A program made the translations under genes and the position numbers. From Candidatus Fimadaptatus faecigallinarum (lineage in GTDB: Bacteria > Bacillota > Clostridia > Christensenellales > Aristaeellaceae), in contig DVNK01000052.1 of the NCBI GenBank assembly GCA_018714445.1, forward strand, positions 37,600 through 101,599: a stretch of DNA of 64,000 bases, in the 5' to 3' direction. Numbering within the stretch: position 1 is the first letter of the stretch; each line of letters starts with the position of its first letter. Of this stretch, positions 28,068-37,480 are shown in pieces. The notes under the pieces were generated by a model. That model was not told where the DNA came from. It saw only the letters and a program-made list of their open reading frames with translations, and did not search any database.

Positions 28068-30182
28068 ATGGAAGCATACAAGGACAAGACGCTGTCGCCC
28101 CGGGCGCGGGCGCATGACCTGGTTTCCCGCATGACGATATGGGAGCGCGCTTCGCAGCTGCGCTACGACGCGCCGGCGATACCGCGTCTGGGCGTGCCGG
28201 AGTACAACTGGTGGAACGAGGCGCTGCACGGCGTGGCGCGCGCGGGCACGGCGACGATGTTCCCGCAGGCGATTGCGCTGGCGGCGATGTTCGACGAGGA
28301 CGCGATGCGCCATGTGGGCGATGTGATATCAACCGAGGGCCGCGCCAAGTACAACGAGTATTCGCGCCACGGCGACCGCGACATATACAAGGGCCTGACG
28401 TTCTGGTCGCCCAACGTGAACATATTCCGAGATCCGCGCTGGGGCCGCGGCCATGAGACCTACGGCGAGGATCCGTATCTGACTTCACGGCTGGGCGTGG
28501 GGTTCGTCAAGGGGTTGCAGGGCGACGGGCCGCAGCTCAAGTCGGCCGCGTGCGCTAAGCACTACGCGGTGCACTCGGGTCCCGAGGCGCTGCGCCATCG
28601 CTTCAACGCCATCGCCAGCAAAAAGGACATGTTTGAGACATACCTGCCGGCGTTTGAGGCGCTGGTCAAGGAGGCGCATGTCGAGGCGGTCATGGGCGCG
28701 TACAACCGCACCAACGGCGAGCCCTGCTGCGGTTCCAAGACGCTGATACGCGACATACTGCGCGGCAAGTGGGGCTTTGACGGGCACTTCGTGTCGGACT
28801 GCTGGGCGATAGCCGATTTCCATAACAATCACCATGTGACCGACACCGCGCCCGAATCAGCGGCGCTGGCTATAAAGAACGGCTGCGACGTCAACTGTGG
28901 CAACACATATCTGCACATGCTGACCGCACTGCAGGAGGGCCTGGTGACCGAGGACGACATAACCACCGCGTGCGAGCGGCTGTTCACGACGCGCATGAGG
29001 CTGGGCCTGTTCGACTCCGATACGCCATATGACGCGATCCCCTACGAGGCCAACGACTGCGCCCAACACCACGAGGTCGCGCTGGAGGCCGCGCGCAATT
29101 CGATCGTGCTGCTCAAAAACGACGGCACGCTGCCGCTGGACATGTCCAAGTACCACTCGATAGCCGTAATCGGCCCCAATGCCGACAGCCGGCTGGCGCT
29201 GATAGGCAATTACCATGGCACCGCGTCGCGTTACGTGACGCTGATGGATGCGATTCAGCTGGAGGCTGGCGACACGCGCATACTGTACAGCGAGGGCTGC
29301 GACAAGAAGCGCGACAAGAGCGAGGGCCTGTCGGCGTACAAGCTGGACCGCCTGAGCGAGGCCATGACCTGCTGCGAGCATGCCGAGCTGGTGATACTGG
29401 CGGTGGGCTTGGACGAGACGCTCGAGGGCGAGGAAGGCGATGCCGGCAACGCGTACTTCTCGGGCGACAAGGCTGACCTGAATCTGCCTGCGCCGCAGGT
29501 CGAGCTGATGCGCCGCGTGCTGGACTGCGGCAAGCCTGTGATAGTGGTCAACTTCACCGGCAGCGCGGTCGATCTCAGGCTGGCTCAGGACAAGGCGGCG
29601 GCGATATTGCAGGCGTGGTATCCGGGCGCGCTGGGTGGTCTGGCGATAATGGATGTGCTGACCGGGCGCGTATCGCCGTCGGGCAAGCTGCCGGTCACGT
29701 TCTATAACGACATCGCCGATCTGCCCGAGTTCACCGACTACTCGATGAGCAACCGCACATACCGCTACTTTAAGGGCGATGTGCTCTATCCGTTTGGGTA
29801 TGGGCTTACCTATGGCCATTGCCGCGCGGTAGGGCCGGTGGAGCTGGACTTTGCCGACGACGCGGCGTATGCGCGCGTGATGGTCGAGAATACCGGCGCC
29901 TGCGACACGCGCGAGGTCGTGCAGGTATATGTGCGCTCCGAATCGAAGTATGCGCCCGCCAATCCGGCGCTGTGCGGGTTCAAGCCCGTGTTCGTGCCTG
30001 CGGGCGAGCGCGTAGAGGTATCGGTAAAGCTGGGCGCGCACGCGTTTGAGATCGTCGACGACGAGGGCGTGCGCCGTCAGGACGGCCATGAGTTTGACCT
30101 GTTCGTGGGCCTGGGCCAGCCCGACGCCCGCACTGAACAGCTTACCGGCGAAAAGTGCGTGAATACGCACGTGCGCATTTGA
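28068..30182 (+). CDS. Glycoside hydrolase family 3 (beta-xylosidase/beta-glucosidase type)
   Basis: Retaining exo-beta-glycosidase of 704 residues. The N-terminal TIM barrel has YNWWNEALHGVARAG, FWSPNVNIFRDPRWGRGHE, AKHYAVHSGPE and the nucleophile Asp at about residue 244 in HFVSDCWAIADF. The C-terminal alpha/beta sandwich (about 330-560) has ARNSIVLLKNDGTLPL and AVIGPNADSRLALIGNYHG. A fibronectin-III-like domain follows (YPFGYGLTYG onward). The WNEALHG and SDCWAI motifs point to the xylosidase-like subgroup, but specificity cannot be fixed from sequence. There is no signal peptide, so it is intracellular. GGAGGAG lies upstream of the ATG. Confidence 0.93.
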   Translation: MEAYKDKTLSPRARAHDLVSRMTIWERASQLRYDAPAIPRLGVPEYNWWNEALHGVARAGTATMFPQAIALAAMFDEDAMRHVGDVISTEGRAKYNEYSRHGDRDIYKGLTFWSPNVNIFRDPRWGRGHETYGEDPYLTSRLGVGFVKGLQGDGPQLKSAACAKHYAVHSGPEALRHRFNAIASKKDMFETYLPAFEALVKEAHVEAVMGAYNRTNGEPCCGSKTLIRDILRGKWGFDGHFVSDCWAIADFHNNHHVTDTAPESAALAIKNGCDVNCGNTYLHMLTALQEGLVTEDDITTACERLFTTRMRLGLFDSDTPYDAIPYEANDCAQHHEVALEAARNSIVLLKNDGTLPLDMSKYHSIAVIGPNADSRLALIGNYHGTASRYVTLMDAIQLEAGDTRILYSEGCDKKRDKSEGLSAYKLDRLSEAMTCCEHAELVILAVGLDETLEGEEGDAGNAYFSGDKADLNLPAPQVELMRRVLDCGKPVIVVNFTGSAVDLRLAQDKAAAILQAWYPGALGGLAIMDVLTGRVSPSGKLPVTFYNDIADLPEFTDYSMSNRTYRYFKGDVLYPFGYGLTYGHCRAVGPVELDFADDAAYARVMVENTGACDTREVVQVYVRSESKYAPANPALCGFKPVFVPAGERVEVSVKLGAHAFEIVDDEGVRRQDGHEFDLFVGLGQPDARTEQLTGEKCVNTHVRI

Positions 30183-30183
30183 T

Positions 30184-30300
30184 GAGGCTTGTGCCTGGTT
30201 GAATCGCGTGGCGGTGCTGAGGTTTGTGCTTGGTTGAATTGCGTGGCGGTGCTGCGGCTTGTGCTTGGTTTAATCGAATGGCGGTGCTGAGGTTTGTGAC
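30184..30300. repeat. Tandem array just after the GH3 stop codon, 35-bp unit, 3.3 copies
   Basis: GAGG or GCGG within CTGAGGYTTGTG recurs at 30184, 30219, 30254 and 30289, an exact 35-bp period, starting two bases past the GH3 stop. Each unit has CTTGGTTGAAT and GTGGCGGTGCTG. The sequence from 30301 to 30575 has no gene. Confidence 0.85.
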
Positions 30301-30575
30301 ACGGCCCATGTTTTAGTCTGGCGGTAACGCCGTTTCATGCGTTGAGCTTGTGGCACCCGATGCCGACGACGCGCAGCCAGCCCCAAACGTCGCTTCATGC
30401 GTTGGGGCTTATGTCTAAGCTCTGCGTAAATGGCGCACTATTGCTTTGGCACAAGTGTAGGTTAAGCGCAAATAATGCACTCTGAGCCGCGGCCCATGGT
30501 TGAACCAGTCAAAAGCGCTGCCATGCCGCGGAATGCCGCCGGCGCCTGTCGGCGGCGCAGGCAAGCGCAATTACC

Positions 30576-30613
30576 AGCGGCGGGTCGGCAAGATGTCAAC
30601 CCGCCGCTTTTTG
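30576..30613 (+). terminator. Rho-independent terminator after GH3
   Basis: A perfect 10-bp stem AGCGGCGGGT/ACCCGCCGCT (30576-30585 and 30599-30608) leads directly into TTTTTGT. Confidence 0.88.
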
Positions 30614-30654
30614 TCATGTTTTGCTGATATATCGAGTCCGAAGGGATGCAGGGT

Positions 30655-31050
30655 ATGAGTTACTATGAACCGGGCGAGGCGCTGGACAGGTGCCGTGCAG
30701 CCGATAAGTATTGGGTGGCCGGGGATTACGGCCGGTTTTTTGAAGAATACATGAATATCGCTGTTGAGACCTCATATCCGCTGGCCGAATGTCAGGTGGG
30801 CTTTTGCTATCTGGAAGGCCATGGGGTGGAAAAGGATGTGGAAAAGGCGCTGTACTGGACAAACCGCTCGGCGCTCCACGGCGATATGGATGCGCAGTAC
30901 AATCTCGCATGGATATACGAAAACGGCATATGCGGTAGCGTCGATCTCAAAAAGACCAGACACTGGTACAGGCAGTCGGCATTGCAGGGCTTTGACATGG
31001 CTGTGGAAAAGTGCCGCGAGTACGGCATATCGCTGGAAGCCCGGGACTGA
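30655..31050 (+). CDS. Small Sel1-like repeat protein
   Basis: A 131-residue soluble protein with two to three tetratricopeptide-like Sel1 repeats: AECQVGFCYLEGHGVEKDVEKALYW and AQYNLAWIYENGICGSVDLKKT, each continuing into the family's A..W...SA pattern. Sel1 repeats mediate protein-protein contacts; no catalytic role is indicated. AAGGG nine bases upstream favours ATG 30655 over ATG 30646. It is monocistronic between two terminators. The 270 bp after it (31051-31318) contain no gene. Confidence 0.75.
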   Translation: MSYYEPGEALDRCRAADKYWVAGDYGRFFEEYMNIAVETSYPLAECQVGFCYLEGHGVEKDVEKALYWTNRSALHGDMDAQYNLAWIYENGICGSVDLKKTRHWYRQSALQGFDMAVEKCREYGISLEARD

Positions 31051-31318
31051 CTTGTCGCGGCGCGCGCGATATGGCGAGTGCCGCGCGGCCTGTGCGGTGA
31101 ACGGCGACGGTGTGCGCCGTGCGCGCGCGGATCTGCTCAATATCCGGCACCGGCGCCGGTTGCGCGGCATATGCTGAGTTGTCGGGCATCCGGCGCGATC
31201 GATGCGCAAACCGGCTGCGCGCGGTGCGCATGGCTTTGGCGATGCGATATATTGCGTCCAGGATACGCGGCGCATGCAAAAGTTAATGCTTTCGTCGCGC
31301 AATTTAGCGCGCACATAG

Positions 31319-31348
31319 TTGACAGTGCACTAGAATATGATATATAAT
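31319..31348 (+). promoter_or_regulatory. Consensus sigma-A promoter of metK
   Basis: TTGACA (31319-31324), an 18-bp spacer and TATAAT (31343-31348), both perfect. Transcription would begin near 31355, just ahead of the riboswitch. Confidence 0.9.
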
Positions 31349-31376
31349 TAGCCGAATAAAACCTAAAAGAACGGAT

Positions 31377-31530
31377 GCCTTATCCAGAGTGGCCGAGGGA
31401 CGGGCCCTGTGACGCCACGGCAACCAGCAGCGCAGGCTGTGACGGTGCCAATTCCCGGGCGCGCTGAGCGCGCCAAAGATGAGGCGCAGCTTGACCCGAT
31501 GTGCGAGCCGCGCGGCGCGCGCATTTTTTT
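31377..31530 (+). promoter_or_regulatory. S-box (SAM-I class) riboswitch with expression platform controlling metK
   Basis: Conserved elements occur in order: P1 strand GCCTTATC (31377-31384), CCAGAGTGG, GAGGGAC, GGGCCC, GGCAACC, GGTGCCAATTCC, and the closing strand GATGAGGC (31478-31485), which pairs with the first with one wobble. The aptamer is followed by a terminator ending in seven T at 31524-31530. Binding of S-adenosylmethionine should stabilise P1 and let the terminator form, switching off metK, the SAM synthetase. The segment GTGACGCCAC differs from the commoner ATGAAACCC, so a SAM-I variant is possible. Confidence 0.93.
31501..31530 (+). terminator. Riboswitch-controlled terminator of metK leader
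   Basis: GTGCGAGCCGC with GCGCGCGCA forms an imperfect GC-rich stem directly followed by ATTTTTTT. Confidence 0.8.
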
Positions 31531-31586
31531 GTCAATATGCCCAATCAGGCTTCCGATTCCGGTGGGGGATTAATTGGAGGTAAGGT

Positions 31587-32750
31587 ATGAAGCGATTGTT
31601 CACATCCGAATCCGTGACCGAAGGCCATCCCGACAAAATATGCGACCAGATATCCGACGCGGTGCTGGATGCGATACTGGCTCAGGATCCGATGGCGCGC
31701 GTTGCGTGCGAGTGTGCCAGCTGCACCGGGCTGGTCATGGTGATGGGCGAGATAACCACCAGCTGCTACGTGAACATAGACGGCATAGCGCGCGATACGC
31801 TGCGCCGCATAGGCTATAACCGCGCCAAATACGGCTTTGACGCCGATTCGTGCGCGGTGCTGACGTCGCTGCACGGGCAGTCGCCCGACATAGCGCAGGG
31901 CGTGGACAGCGCGCTGGAGACGCGCAACAGTGCCGTGCTGGACATAGGCGCGGGCGATCAGGGCATGATGTTCGGCTATGCGTGCGACGAGACGCCCGAA
32001 TACATGCCGGCGGCGATAGCGCTGGCGCATCGCGTGACCAAGAATCTGGCGCAGGTGCGCAAGTCGGGCGAGCTGAGCTATCTGCGCCCCGACGGCAAGG
32101 CGCAGATAACGGTCGAATACGACGGCGACACGCCCCGGCGCATAGACACGGTGGTGGTGTCGACGCAGCATTCGCCCGACGTGGACATGGCGCAGCTGCA
32201 TAAGGACGTGATTGAGCGCGTGGTGCGGCCGGTCATACCCGACGGGCTGCTGGACGGCGACACGCGCTATCTCATCAACCCGACAGGCCGGTTTGTACTG
32301 GGCGGGCCGGCGGGCGACTCGGGCCTGACCGGACGCAAGATAATCGTGGACACCTACGGCGGCTATGCGCATCATGGCGGCGGCGCGTTCTCGGGCAAGG
32401 ACCCGACCAAGGTCGACCGTTCGGCGGCGTATGCGCTGCGCCATGTGGCCAAGAACCTGGTCGCGGCGGGCGTGGCCAAGCGCGTCGAGGTGGGCGTGGC
32501 GTATGCGATAGGCGTGGCGCATCCGGTGTCGATAACCGTGGACGCCAGCGGCTCGGCGCTGTCAAACGAGCAGATAGCCGACCTGGTGGCGCGCACATTC
32601 GACCTGCGCCCGGCGGCGATAATCGAGCGGCTGGGCCTGCGCCGCCCGATATACGCCCAGACTGCCAGCTACGGCCACTTTGGGCGCGACGACCTCGACC
32701 TGCCCTGGGAGAAGCTGGACTGCGTGGACGCGATACGCGCGAAGATGTGA
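31587..32750 (+). CDS. metK: S-adenosylmethionine synthetase
   Basis: Makes SAM from methionine and ATP. The 387-residue protein has [20 protein letters not shown], the hexapeptide GAGDQG, the Lys-containing P-loop-like [19 protein letters not shown] and [16 protein letters not shown] strong ribosome site GGAGGTAAGGT precedes the ATG. It is monocistronic, driven by a consensus promoter and controlled by the S-box riboswitch in its leader. Confidence 0.97.
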   Translation: MKRLFTSESVTEGHPDKICDQISDAVLDAILAQDPMARVACECASCTGLVMVMGEITTSCYVNIDGIARDTLRRIGYNRAKYGFDADSCAVLTSLHGQSPDIAQGVDSALETRNSAVLDIGAGDQGMMFGYACDETPEYMPAAIALAHRVTKNLAQVRKSGELSYLRPDGKAQITVEYDGDTPRRIDTVVVSTQHSPDVDMAQLHKDVIERVVRPVIPDGLLDGDTRYLINPTGRFVLGGPAGDSGLTGRKIIVDTYGGYAHHGGGAFSGKDPTKVDRSAAYALRHVAKNLVAAGVAKRVEVGVAYAIGVAHPVSITVDASGSALSNEQIADLVARTFDLRPAAIIERLGLRRPIYAQTASYGHFGRDDLDLPWEKLDCVDAIRAKM

Positions 32751-32777
32751 CGGCTGCGCCGGGGTGAAAACTCCAAT

Positions 32778-32817
32778 GGCCGCGGATATCCGCATCGGCG
32801 GAGCCGCGGCCTTTTTG
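32778..32817 (+). terminator. Rho-independent terminator after metK
   Basis: Stem GGCCGCGG (32778-32785) / CCGCGGCC (32804-32811) with an inner loop, followed by TTTTTG. Confidence 0.85.
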
Positions 32818-32945
32818 CGCGCGCTAAAGTCATTTCGCGCGCAAAAACCCGTACAGACAGTAAAACAGCATGTGCGCCCGCCAAATCGCAGCGCCGCCTG
32901 CATGGCGCATTGCGACAAATTTTGAGCCAGCTTGCGCGCAGGCGC

Positions 32946-32974
32946 TTGTGTTATGCAGGAATACGTGCTATAAT
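32946..32974 (+). promoter_or_regulatory. Promoter of ktrB
   Basis: TTGTGT (32946-32951), a 17-bp spacer and TATAAT (32969-32974), with an upstream TG making an extended -10 (TGCTATAAT). Confidence 0.75.
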
Positions 32975-33051
32975 AGCCTCGCTATGACGGCCCCCGGGTC
33001 AAGCGCGCGCCGGCGCGCTCGCCCGACTGGCCGCCGGAAGGGAGTGATCTA

Positions 33052-34431
33052 TTGAACGGGCCAATTAAGCTGCCGCAGCGCAGGTATGCGAGGATGCACT
33101 GGAAGCCTGTGCAGGTGCTGGTCGTGGGCTTTGCGGCGCTGATAATCGGCGGCGCGCTGATACTCACGCTGCCGATATCCACGCGCAGCGGCCATTCGGT
33201 CGGGTTCTATGACGCGCTGTTTACCGCGACTTCGGCGGTGTGCGTGACCGGACTGGCGGTCGTCGAAACCGGCCAGACATATTCCACGTTCGGTCAGGTA
33301 GTTATAATGCTGCTCATACAGATGGGCGGACTGGGCTTTATGACGGTTACGTCGCTGATATTCATGATAATGGGGCGGCGCATAACGCTCAAGGACAGGC
33401 TGATAATTCAGGAGGCCATGAACGAAAGCCGGCTCAGCGGACTGGTAAAGCTGGTCAGATGGGTGCTGCTTACGACGGTTACGATAGAGCTGGCGGGCGC
33501 GCTGGTGCTCAGCACGCGGTTTGTGCCCGACTACGGGCTGGCGCAGGGGCTGTTCTTCGGACTGTTCCACTCGGTGAGTGCGTTTTGCAACGCGGGCTTC
33601 GACGTGCTGGGCGCGGGCACTTCTTTGATGCCCTACGCCAACGACTGGGTGGTCAACATAACGATAATGGCGCTGATAACCTTCGGCGGCCTGGGCTATT
33701 CGGTCATACGCGACATAGTGGTGCACCGCGGCCTGCGCGGGCTGAGCCTGCACAGCCGGGTGGTCATAATAACTACGCTGTCGATAACGCTGAGCGGCGC
33801 GATAATGTTCGCGCTGCTGGAGTGGGAAAACCCTGGCACGCTGAACGACGGCCAGAAGAACGCCGCCGACAAGCTGATAGCCTCGTTTTTCCAGTCGGTC
33901 ACGACCCGCACCGCGGGCTTTGCGACCATCGACCAGGCCAGTATGCACGCGCCCAGCAAGCTGCTGACCACGATAATGATGTTCATAGGCGCGTCGCCCG
34001 CCTCGACCGGCGGCGGCGTAAAGACCACTACGGTCGCGGTGCTGTTTGCGCTGATAATTTCGCAGGTACGCGGCCGCAAGCAGGTGCTGATGGGCCAGCG
34101 CGCGCTGCCGCATACGCTGGTGCTGCGCGCGACGTCGATATTCCTGATAATGCTGATGCTGGTGCTGGTGTCTACGATGGTACTGTCGTTCTCGATGCGC
34201 GAGGCGCAGCCGTTTGACGAGGTGCTGTTTGAGACCACGAGCGCCATAGGCACGGTGGGCCTGTCGTGCAATATGACGCCCAAGCTCAATTTCGTGTCCA
34301 GGATGATAGTCATACTGCTGATGTACGCCGGCAGGGTGGGGCCGCTGTCGCTCACTATGGCGCTGGCGCGGCAGCAGCTGTACTCGGAGGATCCGGTGCG
34401 CTATCCCGAGGACAGGCTGATGATAGGTTAG
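33052..34431 (+). CDS. ktrB: Potassium uptake channel subunit KtrB/TrkH
   Basis: Membrane ion channel of 459 residues with four M1-P-M2 motifs. Selectivity-filter-like loops are seen at TSAVCVTGLAVV, SAFCNAGFDVLG, TTRTAGFATID and TSAIGTVGLSCN. The K-gate segment lies near ASPASTGGGVKTTT. KtrB works with the cytosolic nucleotide-binding KtrA, encoded 48 bp downstream. The start is TTG at 33052, with GGGAG seven bases upstream; no ATG fits. Low-GC-like motifs are absent and codon use matches its neighbours. Confidence 0.93.
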   Translation: MNGPIKLPQRRYARMHWKPVQVLVVGFAALIIGGALILTLPISTRSGHSVGFYDALFTATSAVCVTGLAVVETGQTYSTFGQVVIMLLIQMGGLGFMTVTSLIFMIMGRRITLKDRLIIQEAMNESRLSGLVKLVRWVLLTTVTIELAGALVLSTRFVPDYGLAQGLFFGLFHSVSAFCNAGFDVLGAGTSLMPYANDWVVNITIMALITFGGLGYSVIRDIVVHRGLRGLSLHSRVVIITTLSITLSGAIMFALLEWENPGTLNDGQKNAADKLIASFFQSVTTRTAGFATIDQASMHAPSKLLTTIMMFIGASPASTGGGVKTTTVAVLFALIISQVRGRKQVLMGQRALPHTLVLRATSIFLIMLMLVLVSTMVLSFSMREAQPFDEVLFETTSAIGTVGLSCNMTPKLNFVSRMIVILLMYAGRVGPLSLTMALARQQLYSEDPVRYPEDRLMIG

Positions 34432-34479
34432 GCGCGCGGAACAAGGCGCGAATTAATCGATTGGATGGGTGAAGCGATT

Positions 34480-35169
34480 ATGGAAAAGATAATGAGGAAA
34501 CTGCGCAGCCAGCCCGAGGAGGCCAAGCAGTTTGTGGTCATAGGACTGGGCCAGTTCGGCATGAGCGTGGCCACGACGCTGTACTCTATGGGCTACGACG
34601 TGCTGGCGGTGGACATAAGCGGCGAGCGCGTCGATGCGATAAACGGCAAGGTGACCCACGCCGCGCAGGCCGACGCCACCGACGAGGAGGCGCTGCAGAC
34701 GCTGGGCATACACAACTTCGACACCGCCGTAGTGGCGCTGGGCAAGGCGCTGCAGGCCAGCATAATAGTCACGCTGCTGCTCAAGGAGCTGGGCGTGGCC
34801 AACGTAATAGTCGAGGCCAAGACCGACATACACGCCAAGGCCCTGGGCAAGATAGGCGCCGACCGGGTGCTGTTCCCCGAGCGCGACATGGGCCAGCGCG
34901 TGGCGCATCATCTGGCGTCGAGCAACATACTGGATATGATAGAGCTGTCCAGCGAGTTTACGCTGATGGAGCTCAGACCGCTGGAGGAATGGATAGGCCA
35001 TTCGCTCAGCGAGCTTGCGATGCGCAGGCACTACGGAATAAACGTGGTGGCGATATGCAATGCCGGCGGCGTGAACGCCTCGCCCAAGGCCGAGGATGTC
35101 ATTCGGGCTGAGGATGTGCTGCTGGTAGTGGGCGCGGCCGACCGGCTCAACAAGCTCGCAAGGGCCTGA
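34480..35169 (+). CDS. ktrA: Potassium uptake regulatory subunit KtrA/TrkA
   Basis: A 229-residue cytosolic RCK protein that gates KtrB. The N-terminal Rossmann domain has FVVIGLGQFGMSVATTLY (GxGxxG) with Asp in VLAVDIS and the ATDEEAL segment. The C-terminal RCK_C domain is about 140-225 (LMELRPLEEWIGHSLSEL). ATG at 34480 with GGGTG eight bases upstream is preferred; the in-frame ATG at 34465 would add five residues. It forms an operon with ktrB. Confidence 0.93.
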   Translation: MEKIMRKLRSQPEEAKQFVVIGLGQFGMSVATTLYSMGYDVLAVDISGERVDAINGKVTHAAQADATDEEALQTLGIHNFDTAVVALGKALQASIIVTLLLKELGVANVIVEAKTDIHAKALGKIGADRVLFPERDMGQRVAHHLASSNILDMIELSSEFTLMELRPLEEWIGHSLSELAMRRHYGINVVAICNAGGVNASPKAEDVIRAEDVLLVVGAADRLNKLARA

Positions 35170-35239
35170 TCTCAACGTCAGTCGGATGGGCCTGGCGCGC
35201 GGCGGGGCTATTGCGGCAGGGTAGATTGAGCATATGAGC

Positions 35240-35545
35240 ACCGCCCGGGCAAGGCTGTGCAAAAAGCAAGCGAACGCCGCCCGACAAGGCCGTGCAAAAA
35301 GCATGCGAGCGCCGCGCGGCAAGGCCGTGCAAAAAGCAGGCGGGCACCGCCCGGGCAAGGCTGTGCAAAAAGCATGCGAGCGCCACGCGACGAGGCCGTG
35401 CAAAAAGTATGCGAGCGCCACGCGGCAAGGCTGTGCAAAAAGCAGGCGAACCCCGCCCGACAAGGCTGTGGAAAAAGCATGCAAACGCCGCCCGACAAGG
35501 CCGTACAAAGAGCATGCGGGCGCCGCCCAGCAACGCTGTGCAAAA
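35240..35545. repeat. Intergenic tandem array, 35/36-bp unit, about 9 copies
   Basis: GTGCAAAAAGC recurs at 35257, 35292, 35327, 35363, 35398 and onward to about 35540, a period of 35 with one 36. Each unit ends with an RCGCCRCGCGRCAAGGC block. It shares the core GCAAAAAGC with the 43-bp array at 59 kb. Long open frames on both strands here are produced by the repeat. From 35546 to 35714 there is only a hairpin CCGCCCG/CGGGCGG near 35657-35690. Confidence 0.92.
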
Positions 35546-35714
35546 TCGGCTGAGCGAGATTGAGCGGCGGTATGCGCCATCTGGCGACAGCATACCGCGC
35601 TGGCGGCAGATGGGCGCGACAGGGTGCACTTAATTGGAATAATTCGATCATACAACCGCCCGGTAGCCAGACAGGCTGCGCGGGCGGCCTACGTTTAGAG
35701 GGGAGGCGCATGGC

Positions 35715-36488
35715 ATGGAGGACTTTAACAATCCGCTGTGCAAGCCGTATGAACTGGAAGGACACGGCGACAAAGCGGCGCATGGCGTGCTGGTGATACA
35801 TGGCTTCACCGGTTCGCCGGCGCAGCTGCGGCCCATGGCCGAGTCGATAAACGCGCGCGGCTACACCGTCAGCGGATTGCTGCTGCCGGGCCACTGCACG
35901 ACGCTTGACGACATGGCGCGCGTGAGTTGGAGCGATTACATTGACAGTGTGCGCGCAGGCTATGACGCGCTGGCAGCGCGCTGCGAAGATGTGAGCGTGG
36001 TGGGATTGTCGATGGGCGGACTGCTCAGTCTTATCATATCCGCTGAGCGCGATGTGCGCGCGTGTGCGGTGTTGTCGGCGGCGGTGGTGCAGCGCAATCG
36101 CCTGGCGCGGCTGTCGCCGGTGCTCAGGTATGTCATGCCGCGCGTGATACGCTGGCCTGAGAGCGCAGTGAATCGCGGCGCGGACTTCTTGCACGAGTAC
36201 GACTATGGCTACAGCGGTTTGCCGGTGCGGCGCGTGGCCGACCTGATGCGGCTGAGCCATATGGCGCGCGGTGCGCTGAGCAGCGTGCATTGTCCGCTGC
36301 TGGTCGTGCAGTCGTGGCGCGATGAGACGGTCAACCCGGTCAGCGCCGAGATAATAATGCGCGGTGCGGCTTCCGAGCGCAAACGACTGGTGCGCCTGGA
36401 GCGTTCCGGTCATATGATAACGCTGGGCCCCGAGCGCGAGCAGGTTTGGCGCGAGGTCGGCGAATGGCTGGACGCTGCGCAGGCGTGA
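35715..36488 (+). CDS. Alpha/beta hydrolase (carboxylesterase / monoacylglycerol-lipase-like)
   Basis: A 257-residue cytosolic serine hydrolase. The oxyanion region is VLVIHGFTGSPAQLRPMAE and the nucleophile elbow is GLSMGGLL (Ser about residue 98). The acid is in SWRDETVNP and the catalytic His in LERSGHMITLG. A small lid lies in the middle. The overall pattern resembles B. stearothermophilus Est30-type carboxylesterases. GGGGAGGCGC lies upstream of the ATG. The substrate is unknown. Confidence 0.9.
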   Translation: MEDFNNPLCKPYELEGHGDKAAHGVLVIHGFTGSPAQLRPMAESINARGYTVSGLLLPGHCTTLDDMARVSWSDYIDSVRAGYDALAARCEDVSVVGLSMGGLLSLIISAERDVRACAVLSAAVVQRNRLARLSPVLRYVMPRVIRWPESAVNRGADFLHEYDYGYSGLPVRRVADLMRLSHMARGALSSVHCPLLVVQSWRDETVNPVSAEIIMRGAASERKRLVRLERSGHMITLGPEREQVWREVGEWLDAAQA

Positions 36489-36597
36489 CGGCTGGCTGAG
36501 CGCGCCAGGGCAGTAACGCTTTGCCCCCGACGGCATATAATAGACCAGGCGTTGCGGTAAGGCCGCGCGCCATGTGCCGTGGAAGGGGTGATGCGCT

Positions 36598-37035
36598 ATG
36601 CCCAGCGACGAGGGCCGCGGCGCATGTGACAGGGCGTGCGACTGGCGGGTACCGTGCTGTGGTGCGTCAGAGCCGGTCATGCATCGGTGTGCGTCTCGCT
36701 GCACGTGTGCGCCCAGATGTGACGCCACTGTGTGCCGCGATCCGGGTGCATACCGGCCGAACTGCGGGTGCGGCAGGCCACCGGGCGAATGTGCGCGCCC
36801 TCCCGGCCGATATCCGCCGCATGCGGGGCGGTGCCCGCCCAGACCGGTATTCCCGCGGGTGAGCACGGGGCCGTGCTGTCCATCGGGGCGCGCGCCAGTA
36901 GGATTGCTGGCGGGAGCGCTGATTGGACTGGGCGTATTGCTGGTACTGATATGCGTGCCAGTGTGCGTGTGGCCCGTGGTGATCGGTGCAGCGCTGATAG
37001 CGCTGGGGTGCACAGTGCTCAAGCGCGGCAGATGA
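36598..37035 (+). CDS. Cysteine-rich small membrane protein of unknown function
   Basis: A 145-residue protein with two parts. Residues 1-95 have many Cys (at least 15, several as CC, CxC or CGC), with Arg and Pro and no hydrophobic run. Residues about 100-140 form a glycine-containing hydrophobic hairpin (LLAGALIGLGVLLVLICVPV and VIGAALIALGCTVL) ending KRGR. The ribosome site AAGGGGTG and a TATAAT at 36536-36541 support expression. The hydrophobic tail resembles small hypothetical proteins of spore-formers, and the Cys-rich head recalls coat proteins, but both are impressions. Function not assigned. Confidence 0.6.
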   Translation: MPSDEGRGACDRACDWRVPCCGASEPVMHRCASRCTCAPRCDATVCRDPGAYRPNCGCGRPPGECARPPGRYPPHAGRCPPRPVFPRVSTGPCCPSGRAPVGLLAGALIGLGVLLVLICVPVCVWPVVIGAALIALGCTVLKRGR

Positions 37036-37044
37036 GGCCATGCT

Positions 37045-37480
37045 AAGAAGCAGGCGGGCGAACCGAAAGCGGCAAGCGAAGCCGAAGGCGGCGCAAGCAG
37101 CCGGCAGAGGCGGGCGAACCGAAAGCGGCAAGCGAAGCCGAAAGCAGCGCAAGCAACCAGCAGAGGCGGGCGAACCGGCAGCGGCAAGCGAAGCCGAAAG
37201 CAGCGCAAGCAACCAGCATAGGCGGGCGAACCAGCAGCGGCAAGCGAAGCCGAAAGCAGCGCAAGCAGCCAGCAGAGGCGGGCGAACCGGCAACGGCAAG
37301 CGAAGCCGAAAGCAGCGCAAGCAGCCAGCAGAGACGGGCGAACCGGCAACGGCAAGCGAAGCCGAAGGCGGCGAAACAACCGGCAAAGGCGGGCGAACCG
37401 GCAGCGGCAAGCGAAGCCGAAAGCAGCACAAGCAGCCAGCAGAGGCGGGCGAACCGGCAGCGGCAAGCGAAGCCGAATGA
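37045..37480. repeat. Intergenic tandem array, 56-bp unit, 8 copies
   Basis: GGCGGGCGAACC (once GACGGGCGAACC) recurs at 37053, 37109, 37165, 37221, 37277, 37333, 37388 and 37444, a period of 56 with one 55. Each unit has GCGGCAAGCGAAGCCGAA and GCGCAAGCARCCAGCAGA. It starts some 10 bp after the Cys-rich gene stop. Long open frames over it on the minus strand are repeat artefacts. The stretch 37481-37716 shows no gene. Confidence 0.93.

Noticed and set aside
31377..31485. T-box or purine riboswitch upstream of metK
   Set aside because: The GAGGGAC, GGCAACC and GTGCCAATTCC order is that of the S-box. No tRNA-pairing T-box sequence is present.
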